DNA of 64,000 bases from Streptomyces zhaozhouensis (GTDB lineage Bacteria > Actinomycetota > Actinomycetes > Streptomycetales > Streptomycetaceae), in NCBI RefSeq assembly GCF_900230195.1, contig NZ_OCNE01000009.1, positions 170,484 to 234,483 of the forward strand, given 5' to 3'. Shown here in pieces: positions 23,829 through 33,509 of this stretch. The notes beneath the pieces are model-generated. The model had not been told where the DNA came from. It worked only from the letters and a program-made list of their open reading frames with translations, and did no database searches. The translations under genes and the position numbers were made by a program. Positions within the stretch are counted from its first letter, which is position 1. Each line of letters starts with the position of its first letter.

Positions 23829-25069
23829 GTGACAGGGAACCCGGCGCGTTCGGCGGGCCGGGTCGCGAGGACGGGGACGGGGACGGGGATGAACGGGGAG
23901 AACGCGTCACGCCCGCCGGCCCGCTGCTGCGGGAGTGCCGGGTCCCCTACCGCCAGACCAGCGGGCAGGTGATCGCGGTGCTGCGCTACCGCAACGGCGG
24001 CCACTCGGTGTGGTGGCCCGACCGGCACGAGGACCACGCCAAGCCGCTGCTGCGAGGGCCGTACACGGTCTTCGAGGTCGCGACGGGACGCCATGTGAGC
24101 CGGTTCGACCTGACGCTTCCGGCCGCCGGTGACTCGGAGTTCTTCGAGGCCGAGGCCGCCGTGCACTGGGAGGTGCGGGACCCGCACCTGGTGGTCGAGC
24201 GGCAGGTGTGGAACGTCGCCGACCTGCTCGCCGACGAGTTGCAGGAGCATCTGCGGGGGATCTCGCGCCGGTTCGAGCTGACCCAGGCGGAGCGGGTGGA
24301 CCGCGCGGTGCGGGACGAGTTGCTGTCCGGGCGGATCGCGTTCGGCGACGAGCTGGGGCTGCGCGCGAAGGTGCACATCTTCGTCGACCTGAGCTACCGG
24401 GCGGTCGACCAGCGGCGTCAGCACTCCGAGCTGGAGCAGGAGATGCGGGTCTCGCACCGCAGGGAGGAGTGGGAGTCCCGGCGGATCGCGTCCCGGGCGC
24501 GGGAGTTCGAGCAGATGCTCCAGCGGGGCGACATCGCGCAGATCGCCTGGTTCATGGCCAGCGAACCGGGGCGCGAGCTGGAGATCCGCAACCTCATCCG
24601 GCAGGAGCGGCGGGAGGACCACCAGGTGTCGATCGAGCTGTTCAGCCGGATGCTCGACAGCGGTCATCTGGAGCGGCACGACATCGGCGAGCACATGTAC
24701 GAGGTCATCCAGTACCTGCGGGACAGGTCGGACGACGTGGTCGGCAACACCATGGACCGGGTGCTGACGGCGCGCGGCGGCCGGCGTGAACTCGGGCGCG
24801 GCGAAGGCGGGTCCGGCCGGCGCAGGCCGTTCTGGGAGGACGGGGACGGGGACGCCGCCGGGGGCGGGGACCGGGGGGCGGAGGGCGGCCGGGCGGACGC
24901 CTCGGGCCCGCGCGCGGGGGGCGTGCGGGAGGACGAGTGGGAGCCGTGGGACGGCGAGCCGGGCGACGGCCCCGGTCGGGCGCCCGACCGGATCTCCCGT
25001 TTCGCCGGCCGCGGCGACCGCGACGGCGGGCGCGCGAGTGACACCTTCGACGACTGGGACGCGCCGTGA
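23825..25069 (+). CDS. SPFH/band-7-like cytosolic protein with C-terminal FDDW motif
   Basis: A 414-residue protein starting at GTG 23825, overlapping the previous stop (GTGA). After a charged start, residues 35-175 form a beta-rich domain (GPYTVFEVATGRHVSRFDLTL, AEAAVHWEVRDPHLVVER) followed by helices (ADLLADELQEHLRGISRRF), the order of an SPFH/prohibitin-like domain. Residues 180-320 are Arg/Glu-rich helices, probably coiled coil. No membrane segment is seen, unlike most SPFH proteins. The tail is disordered and ends SDTFDDWDAP; SD-x-FDDW recurs in the tubulin-like protein of the same operon. A scaffolding role is suggested by the fold. The SPFH call is moderately sure; the precise function is unknown. 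Confidence 0.5.
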   Translation: MSDREPGAFGGPGREDGDGDGDERGERVTPAGPLLRECRVPYRQTSGQVIAVLRYRNGGHSVWWPDRHEDHAKPLLRGPYTVFEVATGRHVSRFDLTLPAAGDSEFFEAEAAVHWEVRDPHLVVERQVWNVADLLADELQEHLRGISRRFELTQAERVDRAVRDELLSGRIAFGDELGLRAKVHIFVDLSYRAVDQRRQHSELEQEMRVSHRREEWESRRIASRAREFEQMLQRGDIAQIAWFMASEPGRELEIRNLIRQERREDHQVSIELFSRMLDSGHLERHDIGEHMYEVIQYLRDRSDDVVGNTMDRVLTARGGRRELGRGEGGSGRRRPFWEDGDGDAAGGGDRGAEGGRADASGPRAGGVREDEWEPWDGEPGDGPGRAPDRISRFAGRGDRDGGRASDTFDDWDAP

Positions 25070-27363
25070 GCGCCCGGCGCACGGCCCGGCGCGGGCGCCG
25101 GGCGGCGGCGCCGCTCGCCGCGGGGCTGCTGCTGGCGCTCGGCGCCTCACTCGCCCCGCCGGTCGCCGCGCAGGACGACGGCGAGGGCGCCGACCCGGGG
25201 GTCGCCCCGATCGACTTCACCATCGTCGTCGACCAGTCCGACAGCCTCTCCGAGGAGGATCTGCGGCGCGAGGTCGACGCCGCCACCACCATCGCGCAGG
25301 CCGAGCTGTCCGAGCGCTCCCGCGCCACCGTGATCGGCTTCGGCAGCGCGGAGGAGGAGGGCCAGGTCGCGGCGGTCGAGGCGTGCCAGGGCACCGAGTT
25401 GGACGCGGCGGGCCGGCAGCGGATCAGCGAGTGCGTGCGCGCGCTCGCCGACCCGAACCGCGAGGTGATCGGCCCCGGCACCGACCATCCCGCGGCGCTC
25501 GCGCAGGCCGTCGACCGGCTCGTCCAGGGCGACGAGGAGACGCCCAGGGTCGTCTTCCTGCTCACCGACGGACGGCTCGACGTGCGCGACAGCCTCAACT
25601 ACGGCGGCAGCCCGGAGGCCCGCCAGCGGAACGCGCGGGACGCCCTCGGCGAGACCCTCGCCCGCGCCAGGGAGAACCGCGTCCAGATCTGGCCGTTGGG
25701 CTTCGGCGAGGACATCGACGAGGAGGCGCTGGCCGAGATGGCGGCGGGCGGCTATGTCGAGGGCTGCGCCGAACTCCCGGACGCCGTGCCGGAGATGACG
25801 GTCGTGGGCGCCTCGGGCGATCTGCTGGAGGCGTTGCAGCGCACCTTCGCCGCCGCGCGCTGCGCCGCCGTCGAGATCGGCGAGAGCGGGGTGCCGCCGG
25901 TGGACCTGGAGGTGACGATCCCGCCGATCGCGACCGACGGTTCGATCACCGTCGCCAAGGGCGTGCCGGGCGTCGACGTCACCTACTACGACCCGGACGG
26001 CCGGGAGGTGCCGGAGCAGGGCGAGTTCGACGGTTCGACGTTCGAGGTCAGCGGCCGGAACACGGCGGTCGAGGCGCTGCGCGTCAGCGACCCGAAGCCC
26101 GGCACCTGGCGGGTGCACCTGGCCCCGGGGGGCGAGGGCCCGCCGCGGGAGGCCGCGGTCAGCGCGATATGGCAGGGGCGGCTGCTCTCCTCGGTGACGG
26201 TCCAGCCGCCCTCGCCCAGCCCCGGCGAGCGGGTGCTGGTCGAGGCGCGGCTCCAGACCAGGGAGAACGTCACCATCGACGACCCGGAGCTGGTCGCCGG
26301 CATCCGGGCGTCGGCGCTGCTGACCGGCGACGGCTTCGCGCCGGTGCCGGTGCCGCTCGGCGACGAGGGCGCGGAGGGTGACCGCGACGCGGGGGACCTG
26401 GTCTTCAGCGGCGAGTTCACCGTGCCGGAGGAGGCGACGGGCCAGCTGGTCTTCACCAGCGAGATGGCGGCCCCCGGCGTGGTCGCCGACGAGCGCCCGT
26501 TCTACACCCGCGCCACCCAGGGGCCGCCGGCGGTCGACGCGCTGGTGACGTTCGACGAGGACGAGGCGCACCCCGGCGGCACCGTCGCGGGCACGCTGCG
26601 GGTGGGGAACACCGACGGTCAACCCCACGACCTGCGGCTGGAGTCGAGGGACACCGGCGAGGGCGGGGTGCGCGTCGCGCCGGCCGAGGTGCGGGTCGGG
26701 CCGGGGAGCGAGGAGTCCGTCCCGTTCACCGTGACGTTCGGGGAGGACGCGCCGCTGGGCAGCACCGGCGGGGTGCTGGCGGTCGTCGACGCCAGCGACG
26801 GGGACCGCGTCGTCCACGAGGCGTTTCTTGAGGTCACGGTCACCGCGCCGCCCACCTGGTGGGACCGGTATCGGTGGGCGGTGATCGCCGGCGCGCTGGT
26901 GGCGGCCGCGCTCGGCGCGTGGGTCGCCGGCTGGCGGGCCGCGACCCGGCGGCGCAAGCAACTCGGCGGTCACCGCGTCGCGTTGCTCCAGTCCGGCCAC
27001 CGGATCGACGAGCAGCTGATCAGGGATAGGCCACGGGTCTTCCACTTCCGGGTGGAACGCGGCACCGGCGGCCGGCCGACCCTGGTCGTGGCGCGCTCGG
27101 CCGGCGCGTCGGTCTACGAGCTGCGGCGCGGGGCCGACGGCGCGCTGCGCCTCAAGCCGCCCAGGGGGCAGGAGCGCGCCGTCCCGGCGGGGGTCGGCCT
27201 CCCGGTCGACGACGACACCGAGGTCGTCGTGCGCTCCCCCGACCCGAGGACCACGGCGCCCGGGAGGCGCTCGTTCCTCGCCCCCCGCCCCGCGAAACGG
27301 CCACGACCGGCCGCCGGCCCCGGGGCGCCGGGGCCGGGGACCGACCACCGCACGGACTTCTGA
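25066..27363 (+). CDS. Secreted/membrane-anchored vWA-domain protein
   Basis: A 765-residue single-pass protein starting at GTG 25066 (GTGA overlap). A signal peptide (basic RRTARRGRR, hydrophobic core, cleavage near PVAAQ) precedes a von Willebrand factor A domain (about 48-265). The MIDAS motif is DQSDS at 56-60, with the downstream Thr/Asp in LLTDGRLDV. Beta-sandwich domains follow (about 290-600, including HPGGTVAGTLRVGNTDGQPHDL, a CARDB-like segment). One transmembrane helix lies at about 605-625 (WAVIAGALVAAALGAWVAGW), and the final 140 residues are cytoplasmic. This orientation makes it the likely external, metal-dependent adhesion or sensor element of the system. Confidence 0.85.
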   Translation: MSARRTARRGRRAAAPLAAGLLLALGASLAPPVAAQDDGEGADPGVAPIDFTIVVDQSDSLSEEDLRREVDAATTIAQAELSERSRATVIGFGSAEEEGQVAAVEACQGTELDAAGRQRISECVRALADPNREVIGPGTDHPAALAQAVDRLVQGDEETPRVVFLLTDGRLDVRDSLNYGGSPEARQRNARDALGETLARARENRVQIWPLGFGEDIDEEALAEMAAGGYVEGCAELPDAVPEMTVVGASGDLLEALQRTFAAARCAAVEIGESGVPPVDLEVTIPPIATDGSITVAKGVPGVDVTYYDPDGREVPEQGEFDGSTFEVSGRNTAVEALRVSDPKPGTWRVHLAPGGEGPPREAAVSAIWQGRLLSSVTVQPPSPSPGERVLVEARLQTRENVTIDDPELVAGIRASALLTGDGFAPVPVPLGDEGAEGDRDAGDLVFSGEFTVPEEATGQLVFTSEMAAPGVVADERPFYTRATQGPPAVDALVTFDEDEAHPGGTVAGTLRVGNTDGQPHDLRLESRDTGEGGVRVAPAEVRVGPGSEESVPFTVTFGEDAPLGSTGGVLAVVDASDGDRVVHEAFLEVTVTAPPTWWDRYRWAVIAGALVAAALGAWVAGWRAATRRRKQLGGHRVALLQSGHRIDEQLIRDRPRVFHFRVERGTGGRPTLVVARSAGASVYELRRGADGALRLKPPRGQERAVPAGVGLPVDDDTEVVVRSPDPRTTAPGRRSFLAPRPAKRPRPAAGPGAPGPGTDHRTDF

Positions 27364-27378
27364 CCCGAGGGACGACAG

Positions 27379-30300
27379 ATGAAGATCTACCAACCCATGC
27401 TCTTCGTCGGCCTGGGGGGCACCGGCAACCGGATCGGCGCCGAGCTGGAGCGCACACTGCGCCGCGAGCTGTGCGGCCCCGACGGCATGGCGCTGACCAA
27501 CGGCGGCCAGCGCCAGCCGTTCGAACTGCCGCAGTGCACCCAGTTCGTCTACGCCGACTTCAGCGAGGCCGAGCTGTACCAACTGCCGCACCTGAGCGCC
27601 AAGGGACCGGAGGCGGCGGCCTACCGGAAGACGGCGCGCGCCATCCACGACCTGCTGCCGGCCGGGCTGAGCAGCTCGACGGAGGTCACGCGCGCGCTGC
27701 GGGTGGGCTGCCCCGAGGACATGTTGGACTGGCTGCCGCCGACCGTCGGCGAGCCCCGGGTCGCGCCGCTGAGCGCCGGCGCCGGCCAACTGCCGTCCGT
27801 GGGGCGGGCGGCGCTGCTCGCCACCCTGCGCGACGGGCTCGAACCGGTGGTGGCGCCGCTGCGCGAGGCGATCGGCGCCATCGCCGGGTCCGGGGGCGAC
27901 CTGCGGGAGCTGGGCGGCGGCCACATCAGGGGCTGCGACGTGTTCGTGGCGTTCTCCGTCTCCGGCGGCACCGGCGCGGGCATCTTCTACGACCTGCTGC
28001 ACCTGGTGGGCCGCGAGTTCCACCACGCGTTCCACGAGGCGCTGGAGGGCGTGAAGATCTACCCGCTGGTGGTGATGCCCTCCGCGTTCCCGCCGGAGGC
28101 GGGCGGCGGCCGGGAGGCGGAGCTGAACGCCGGCCGCGCGCTGGTCGACATCGCGCGGCTGGTCGACAGCCAGAACGCGCCCGAGGCGTCCGGGGAGGTC
28201 GGCGACATCGCGGCGGCCGGCGACCCGCCCGGGGTGACCTATCCGCGCGGCGGGCGCATCACCCTGCGCCCCTCCACCATGCAGACCGCCATCCTCTTCA
28301 GCAGGCCGGTCGGCCTCCAGCCGGAGGACCTGCGCCGTTCCGTCACCGCCACCGTGATGTCGCTGATCGGCACGGAGCTGGGCGACGACACCGCCTCGGG
28401 CCGCGCGGAGGGCGACTACCAGACGTTCGCCGCCCAGTTCGTCAACAGGGCCGTCGAGCGCTCCACCCCGTCCCGTTCCGGCGTCGGCTACCGGGGCATG
28501 TCGACCAGCCTGGCGGCCTCGTTGACCATGCCGGTCGACGACCTCGCCGAGATCGTCGCCGGGCGGCTGCTCGCCGCCGGGGTCAAGGGCATGGCCGAGG
28601 GGGCGATGCGCACCACGTCGGAGGCGAGGACCCGGGTCACCGAGCTCTTCCGCGCCGCCGGGATCGGCGCCCTGTGGGACCGCGAGCCGCTGCCGATCGC
28701 CGACCCGGACCCGCTGCCCCGGGGCAGCCGGAACATCGCGCAGGCGCTGCGCGACCGGCAGGACGACATGGAGGACGGGCTGCGCCGGCTGCGGCTCAAC
28801 CTGGACCGCGACGTGCAGCGGATGGTCGAGGAGTTCCGGCCGGCGGCGGCGTTCCGGGAGAAGCTCGGCGAGTGGGGCCCGTTCCAGCTGGAGCAGGTGC
28901 TGGTCGGGCAGGCCGAGCACTCCGACCGGGTGGCGAGGGCCGGCCTGGTGGGGATGCTCGACAACCGGCGCAACCCGCCGGAGCGGCCGGAGCACGTGCA
29001 GCTCACCCCGCCGCCGATCCCGCCCGTCCGCCGCCCGCTCGCCGGCCTGGCGCCGGCCCGCTGGGGCGACGCCGAGGTGCAGGGCTGTGTCGCCGCGCAG
29101 AACGCCTGGTACCAGTACCGGGCGAACCAGCTGTGGCACGCGGCGTGGAAGGACTACGAGAACCGCTGGCGCCCGGCGTTGACCCGGAGCGTGCGGGAGG
29201 TCAGCGAGCTGGTGCGGGCGCTGCGGTCCCACGAGGAGGGCGAGAGCCGGGCGTTCGCCGAGCGGCGCAAGCACCTCTTCCGCGATGACCGCAAGGGCGT
29301 CTCCTACCTGCTGCCGCCGCAGAACAACCTCCGCTCCTTCTACGACGCGGCGTTCGAGCGGCTGATGCGGCAGCACGGGCTGGCCGAGGGCCAGGACGCG
29401 GCCAGGCTGCTGGAGCGGATGGTCGACCGGGACGTCTGGCGGGGCGCGTTCGGTCTGGCGCGTCAGTCGCCCGGCCCGGCGGTCGCGGAGATCAAGCAGA
29501 TCGTCGAGCGACAGGTGAAGCAGCTGTTCACCACGCAGGACGTGGCGGACGGCCGGCCGCTGCTGCCCTCCCTGGAGGAGCTGCTGCGGGCGGCGGCCGG
29601 CGACGCGGAGGCCGGTTCGACCGTCGCGGAGAGCTGGCTGGTGGAGCTGCGTTCGCAGCTGGCCAGGCTGCTGCCGGTCGGCTTCGTGCCGGACGGCAGG
29701 GGCCCGTTGAAGATCCTCATCGTGCACCCGCAGACCGAGGCCACCTCGCGGATCAAGCAGTATCTGAGGACGGCGCTGAACCTGCCGCGCGACTCCGCGG
29801 CGACCATCGAGTTCCGGCCGGTCTCCACCGACTCGATCACGGTGGTGCTGCTGCGCAGCGGCATGAGCCTCACCGACATCTCGGAGGTGGGCCACGTGCT
29901 GCGGCTGTGGGCCGACGCCAAGGACCAGGCCCGGCGCGACGACGCGCTGGACTGGCGGCAGCGGCTCGGCTACCGGGACGACTGGCTGGCCAGCACGGAG
30001 GAGGACCGTCAGCGCATCCTGCACCGGCTGCTGTGCATGGTGTGGAACGACCGCGTGCTGCTCCGCGGCGACCCGGCCTCGCCGACCGCCGTCCGCTTCC
30101 GGCTCAGGGACGGCGGCGACGCGGCGATGACGCTCAGGCTGGGCGAGTTGGAGGACGACCTCTCCAGTTGGACGGGGCTGCTGCGGGCGTACGAACGGTT
30201 CGCGCTGCTGGACGAGGGCCAGATCGTCGACGTCGTCTGCGACCGGCTGATGCGCGCCCAGCCCGACGGGCTGACCACCTCCCCGGTGCCGCCGTCCCGG

Positions 30301-31065
30301 CTCTTCCGCCGGCTGGTGCACGAGGTGGCCCCCGACCAGCGGGACCTGGTGGCGGAGCTGGCGTTGGAGCGCGGCGGGCGCGTGGACTCCTGGCTCGCCC
30401 CGATGCGGGACTTCTGGGAGAAGACCTTCGAGGGCGCCCTCGACCTGCCGTTCCCCGGCACGCACCAGGGCTCGGCCCACAGCACGCTGCGGGAGCTGCT
30501 GCGCACCGCGGAACGCAGGGAGCGGCACCCCCAGGACGACGACCGCCGGGCCCGTCTCGCCGCCCGGCGCGAGGAGCGGGAGCGGGAGGAGCGGGCGCGC
30601 GAGGAGACGCGCGGGCGCGGGGAGGAGCGGACGGCTGCTGAACGGCCTTACGGGGAGCGGCCGTACGGGGAGCGGCCGCACGACGAAGGGCCGGGCGGCG
30701 AACGGCCGGGCGGCGGGCGCCGGCGGGACGACGGCACGGGCGGCTGGTACGGCGACGGCGACCACGGAGGCGGCGCCGGAGACGGAGACGGAGGCGGCGC
30801 GAGGCGCGAGGCGCGGGAGGCGACGCCGGCCGCCAACGGGTTCGGCGGCCGCGTCCCCCCGCGGCCGACCGGGCGGCAGCCGGACGAGGACGAGGGCTGG
30901 GAGCGGGACGCGGACCCCGCGCCGCACGGCGGCGCCAACGGGCATGACGGCGGCGGGCGTTCCACGACCGTGCCGCCGTCCTCCCCGTCCGAGTCCCCCT
31001 CCGACCAGTTCGACGACTGGGGGGCCGTGGACGGCCGCGGCGAGACGACGGAGGAGGGCTGGTGA
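27379..31065 (+). CDS. Tubulin-like superfamily protein (1228 aa) with charged tail
   Basis: A very large protein with the tubulin/FtsZ-like nucleotide-binding fold at its start. The first glycine-rich loop is FVGLGGTGNRIG (9-20), and the phosphate-binding signature is SVSGGTGAG (193-201), the equivalent of the tubulin GGTGSG. Residues 210-1030 are mostly helical with patches of similarity to the tubulin-like doman-containing family (PF13809). The last 190 residues are Arg/Glu- then Gly/Asp-rich, with ERPYGERPYGERP repeats, and contain SDQFDDW near the end. GAGGGA precedes the ATG at 27379; it is the only operon gene not overlapping its predecessor (15-base gap). GTP-dependent filament formation is plausible but unproven. 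Confidence 0.78.
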   Translation: MKIYQPMLFVGLGGTGNRIGAELERTLRRELCGPDGMALTNGGQRQPFELPQCTQFVYADFSEAELYQLPHLSAKGPEAAAYRKTARAIHDLLPAGLSSSTEVTRALRVGCPEDMLDWLPPTVGEPRVAPLSAGAGQLPSVGRAALLATLRDGLEPVVAPLREAIGAIAGSGGDLRELGGGHIRGCDVFVAFSVSGGTGAGIFYDLLHLVGREFHHAFHEALEGVKIYPLVVMPSAFPPEAGGGREAELNAGRALVDIARLVDSQNAPEASGEVGDIAAAGDPPGVTYPRGGRITLRPSTMQTAILFSRPVGLQPEDLRRSVTATVMSLIGTELGDDTASGRAEGDYQTFAAQFVNRAVERSTPSRSGVGYRGMSTSLAASLTMPVDDLAEIVAGRLLAAGVKGMAEGAMRTTSEARTRVTELFRAAGIGALWDREPLPIADPDPLPRGSRNIAQALRDRQDDMEDGLRRLRLNLDRDVQRMVEEFRPAAAFREKLGEWGPFQLEQVLVGQAEHSDRVARAGLVGMLDNRRNPPERPEHVQLTPPPIPPVRRPLAGLAPARWGDAEVQGCVAAQNAWYQYRANQLWHAAWKDYENRWRPALTRSVREVSELVRALRSHEEGESRAFAERRKHLFRDDRKGVSYLLPPQNNLRSFYDAAFERLMRQHGLAEGQDAARLLERMVDRDVWRGAFGLARQSPGPAVAEIKQIVERQVKQLFTTQDVADGRPLLPSLEELLRAAAGDAEAGSTVAESWLVELRSQLARLLPVGFVPDGRGPLKILIVHPQTEATSRIKQYLRTALNLPRDSAATIEFRPVSTDSITVVLLRSGMSLTDISEVGHVLRLWADAKDQARRDDALDWRQRLGYRDDWLASTEEDRQRILHRLLCMVWNDRVLLRGDPASPTAVRFRLRDGGDAAMTLRLGELEDDLSSWTGLLRAYERFALLDEGQIVDVVCDRLMRAQPDGLTTSPVPPSRLFRRLVHEVAPDQRDLVAELALERGGRVDSWLAPMRDFWEKTFEGALDLPFPGTHQGSAHSTLRELLRTAERRERHPQDDDRRARLAARREEREREERAREETRGRGEERTAAERPYGERPYGERPHDEGPGGERPGGGRRRDDGTGGWYGDGDHGGGAGDGDGGGARREAREATPAANGFGGRVPPRPTGRQPDEDEGWERDADPAPHGGANGHDGGGRSTTVPPSSPSESPSDQFDDWGAVDGRGETTEEGW

Positions 31066-33509
31066 CCGTTCCCATCCACCGACTCGACCTGCGGGAGGAC
31101 CCCGCACGGGCGGCCGCCGCCGTCGGGGAGGCGCGGCGGCGCGAGGCGGACCGCTTCCTGGTGCTCGACACCTTCGCCGGGCTCCCCGGCCACCAACTCC
31201 TCTACGAACGGCTGCTCGCGCACGACGCGGTGCCCACCCTCTGCGTGGCGGTCGGCGCCCCCGCCGACCCGGAGGACATCGCCGCCGGCCGGTCGGTGCT
31301 GCGCCGCCCGCTGCCGCTGCGCCCGCCGGGCGCCGGCGTCGTGTGGGTGCCCGACCCGACCTGCGGCGACGGCCGGCCGGAGGTGGAGGAGGCGCTCCGC
31401 CCGCTGGTCGACCTGCTCGCGGAACCGGCCGTCTTCGACGCCGTGTTGCTCGCGCTCTCCCAGGTCACGGAGGGGGTGGCGGTGCCGGCGCTCGACGTGC
31501 TCGAGCAGTGCCTCACGCCCGCGGCCAGGGGCCGGGTCTGGCGGGAGTCGATCGAGCGGCTGGTCGGGCAGGAGCCGCCGGTCGCGGCGTTCGTGGGCGC
31601 CGGTCTCGACGACGTGCCCGCCGCCCTCGTGCCACTGGTCGAGGAGGGGATGCCGCGCGGTCTCGCCGGCCACGAGTGGCTGCGCGGCCGGCCGCGCGAC
31701 CGGCAGGACGCGTGCACGGCGGCGCTGGACGCGGCGCGGGACGCGTTCGACGTGGCCCGGCATCCGCTCGCGCCGCTGACCGGGGCCGGAAGGCGCGTCG
31801 AACTCCCCTTGCGGCTGGAGGAGTTGGCGGACGCGCTGGACGCCTACCGGGAGACGGCCGTCGAGACGCTGCGGGAGGGCGACCTCAGGGACGACAGGTC
31901 CGACCAGCGCGGCCGGCTCTTCCGGCTCGGCGTCAACCTGCCGGAGACGACGGAGGGTTCGCGCGAACCGGTCGGCCCCGCGCTGCGCTCCTACACGGAG
32001 TCGCGGCTGCGCCGCGGCGTCTCGCTGCGCTCGACGGCCGCCCGGCTGGCCGCGCTCGCCCAGCGCGCGCACCCGGTCAGCAGCGCGGCGCGCGTCCCCC
32101 GGCTCGACGAGGTGTGTCCCGCGGCGGGGCGGGCGCGGCTGCGCGCCCCGCACCCGTTCCCGCTCGGCTCTCCCTCGCCCCGCGTGAACGCGCTGGAGAG
32201 CGGCGGCGTGGCGCTGCTCGCCGGGCTGTGGCCGGTCGCGGGCTGGGCGTTGGGCCCGGCCGTCGGCCTGGCGTGCGTCGGGGTGACGGCGTTCCTCGCC
32301 CGCGGCCGCCCCAACCGGGATCTCGACGGGCGGCTGGACGGCGGGGTGGTGGGCACCGAGGGGCGTCTCGCCGGTGGGGTCGCCGGCGGACTGCTCGGCG
32401 CGCTGGCCGGCCAACTCCTGGGCCCGCCCGTCTGGTTGGCGGGACTGGCGCTGGCGCTCTCGGTGCTCGGGGTGCTGTTCCTCGGGCAGCGCTGGTGGGT
32501 CGCCGGCGTGGACGGCTGGTGGGAGGCGACCGGCGCCGAGGAGTCGCGGGGGTGGCGCACGGGGATCGGCGAGGTGCTGGTGACGGCGGCGGCGCGGGAC
32601 TGGTTCCTCCGCGACGCGCGGGAGCACTGCGCCGCCGTCGCCGCCACGGTGGCCGGCACGCTGCACGTGATGGCGGACGCGGCGGAACGGCACGCGACGC
32701 CCGGCCGCGCGGACCGCCCGCCGCCCACGGCGGACTGGGCGGAGCCCGACGACTGGGGCACGGGCGGCGACTTCGGGACGGGGCCCGAGGGGGACGGGGA
32801 CGAGGAGTGGGCGAGCGGCGACTGGAGCGGCTGGGAGGAGTGGGAGCCGCGCGCCGCGCAGGGTCCCCCCGGCGACGGGCGGCCGAACGGTGGCGCGCCG
32901 CCGGAGTCCGGGATCGAGGCGGACCCTCCGCCGTGGCTGCGGCGGGAGGCGGGCGACGGCGGTGAACGGCTGGTGGAGACCGTCGCCGGCGACCTGACGG
33001 CCGGCGCCCTCCATGTGCTGGGCGGCCTCTGGGGAACGATCGAGGCCGCGCCGGAGAACCCGGCCACCGCGACCGTCACCGCGCGGATGACCGGGCTGCT
33101 GGACGACGAGGCCCGGCGGCTGGACGAGGACCCCGCCTCGCCGCCCGCGTTCGCCCCCGAGGCCGAGCGGCTGGAGCGCCGTCCCGGCCCGGCCGCGCTG
33201 TTCGGTCTCGGCGGGGAGCCGGCGCGGGCGCTGGTCGCCCGGCGCGCCGAGACGCCGGGCCAGCCGCTGTGCGGGCGGGCCCAGCGCAACGCGCTCTCCC
33301 GCGACCCGTCCGCCGCGCGCCGCGTCTGCTTCGCGCCGGAGTCGGTGCGCGGCGGCGGGAGCGGCGGTCCTTCGGACGGCTGGGACACGGCGGGCGAGGA
33401 CATGGTGTGGACGGGCGGCGGCCGGTTCACCGGGGTGGCGCGGCTGCTGCCGCTCCGCCGCGGCTTCGTCGGCACCCCGTACGCGGACGGGGAGGAAGCC
33501 GGCCGGTGA
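31062..33509 (+). CDS. Membrane protein of unknown function with two hydrophobic hairpins
   Basis: An 815-residue protein starting at GTG 31062 (overlap with the previous TGA). Residues 1-370 are soluble and mixed alpha/beta (RFLVLDTFAGLPGHQLLYERLL; VVWVPDPTCGDGRPE). Two hydrophobic regions follow at about 380-415 (LLAGLWPVAGWALGPAVGLA) and 435-480 (LAGLALALSVLGVLFLGQRW). The rest is soluble, with an acidic Trp-rich stretch (EEWASGDWSGWEEWE) near residue 590 and a C-terminal region carrying RVCFAPES. I recognise no family. Its fixed place between the tubulin-like and GTPase genes suggests it is the membrane platform of the complex; this is inference. Confidence 0.6.
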   Translation: MTVPIHRLDLREDPARAAAAVGEARRREADRFLVLDTFAGLPGHQLLYERLLAHDAVPTLCVAVGAPADPEDIAAGRSVLRRPLPLRPPGAGVVWVPDPTCGDGRPEVEEALRPLVDLLAEPAVFDAVLLALSQVTEGVAVPALDVLEQCLTPAARGRVWRESIERLVGQEPPVAAFVGAGLDDVPAALVPLVEEGMPRGLAGHEWLRGRPRDRQDACTAALDAARDAFDVARHPLAPLTGAGRRVELPLRLEELADALDAYRETAVETLREGDLRDDRSDQRGRLFRLGVNLPETTEGSREPVGPALRSYTESRLRRGVSLRSTAARLAALAQRAHPVSSAARVPRLDEVCPAAGRARLRAPHPFPLGSPSPRVNALESGGVALLAGLWPVAGWALGPAVGLACVGVTAFLARGRPNRDLDGRLDGGVVGTEGRLAGGVAGGLLGALAGQLLGPPVWLAGLALALSVLGVLFLGQRWWVAGVDGWWEATGAEESRGWRTGIGEVLVTAAARDWFLRDAREHCAAVAATVAGTLHVMADAAERHATPGRADRPPPTADWAEPDDWGTGGDFGTGPEGDGDEEWASGDWSGWEEWEPRAAQGPPGDGRPNGGAPPESGIEADPPPWLRREAGDGGERLVETVAGDLTAGALHVLGGLWGTIEAAPENPATATVTARMTGLLDDEARRLDEDPASPPAFAPEAERLERRPGPAALFGLGGEPARALVARRAETPGQPLCGRAQRNALSRDPSAARRVCFAPESVRGGGSGGPSDGWDTAGEDMVWTGGGRFTGVARLLPLRRGFVGTPYADGEEAGR

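Noticed and set aside
25147..31107. A minus-strand open frame of 1986 codons opposite the vWA and tubulin-like genes
   Set aside because: It is antisense to two well-supported genes. Its product is Arg/Gly/Ala/Pro-rich with no family resemblance, as expected from a G+C-rich third frame.
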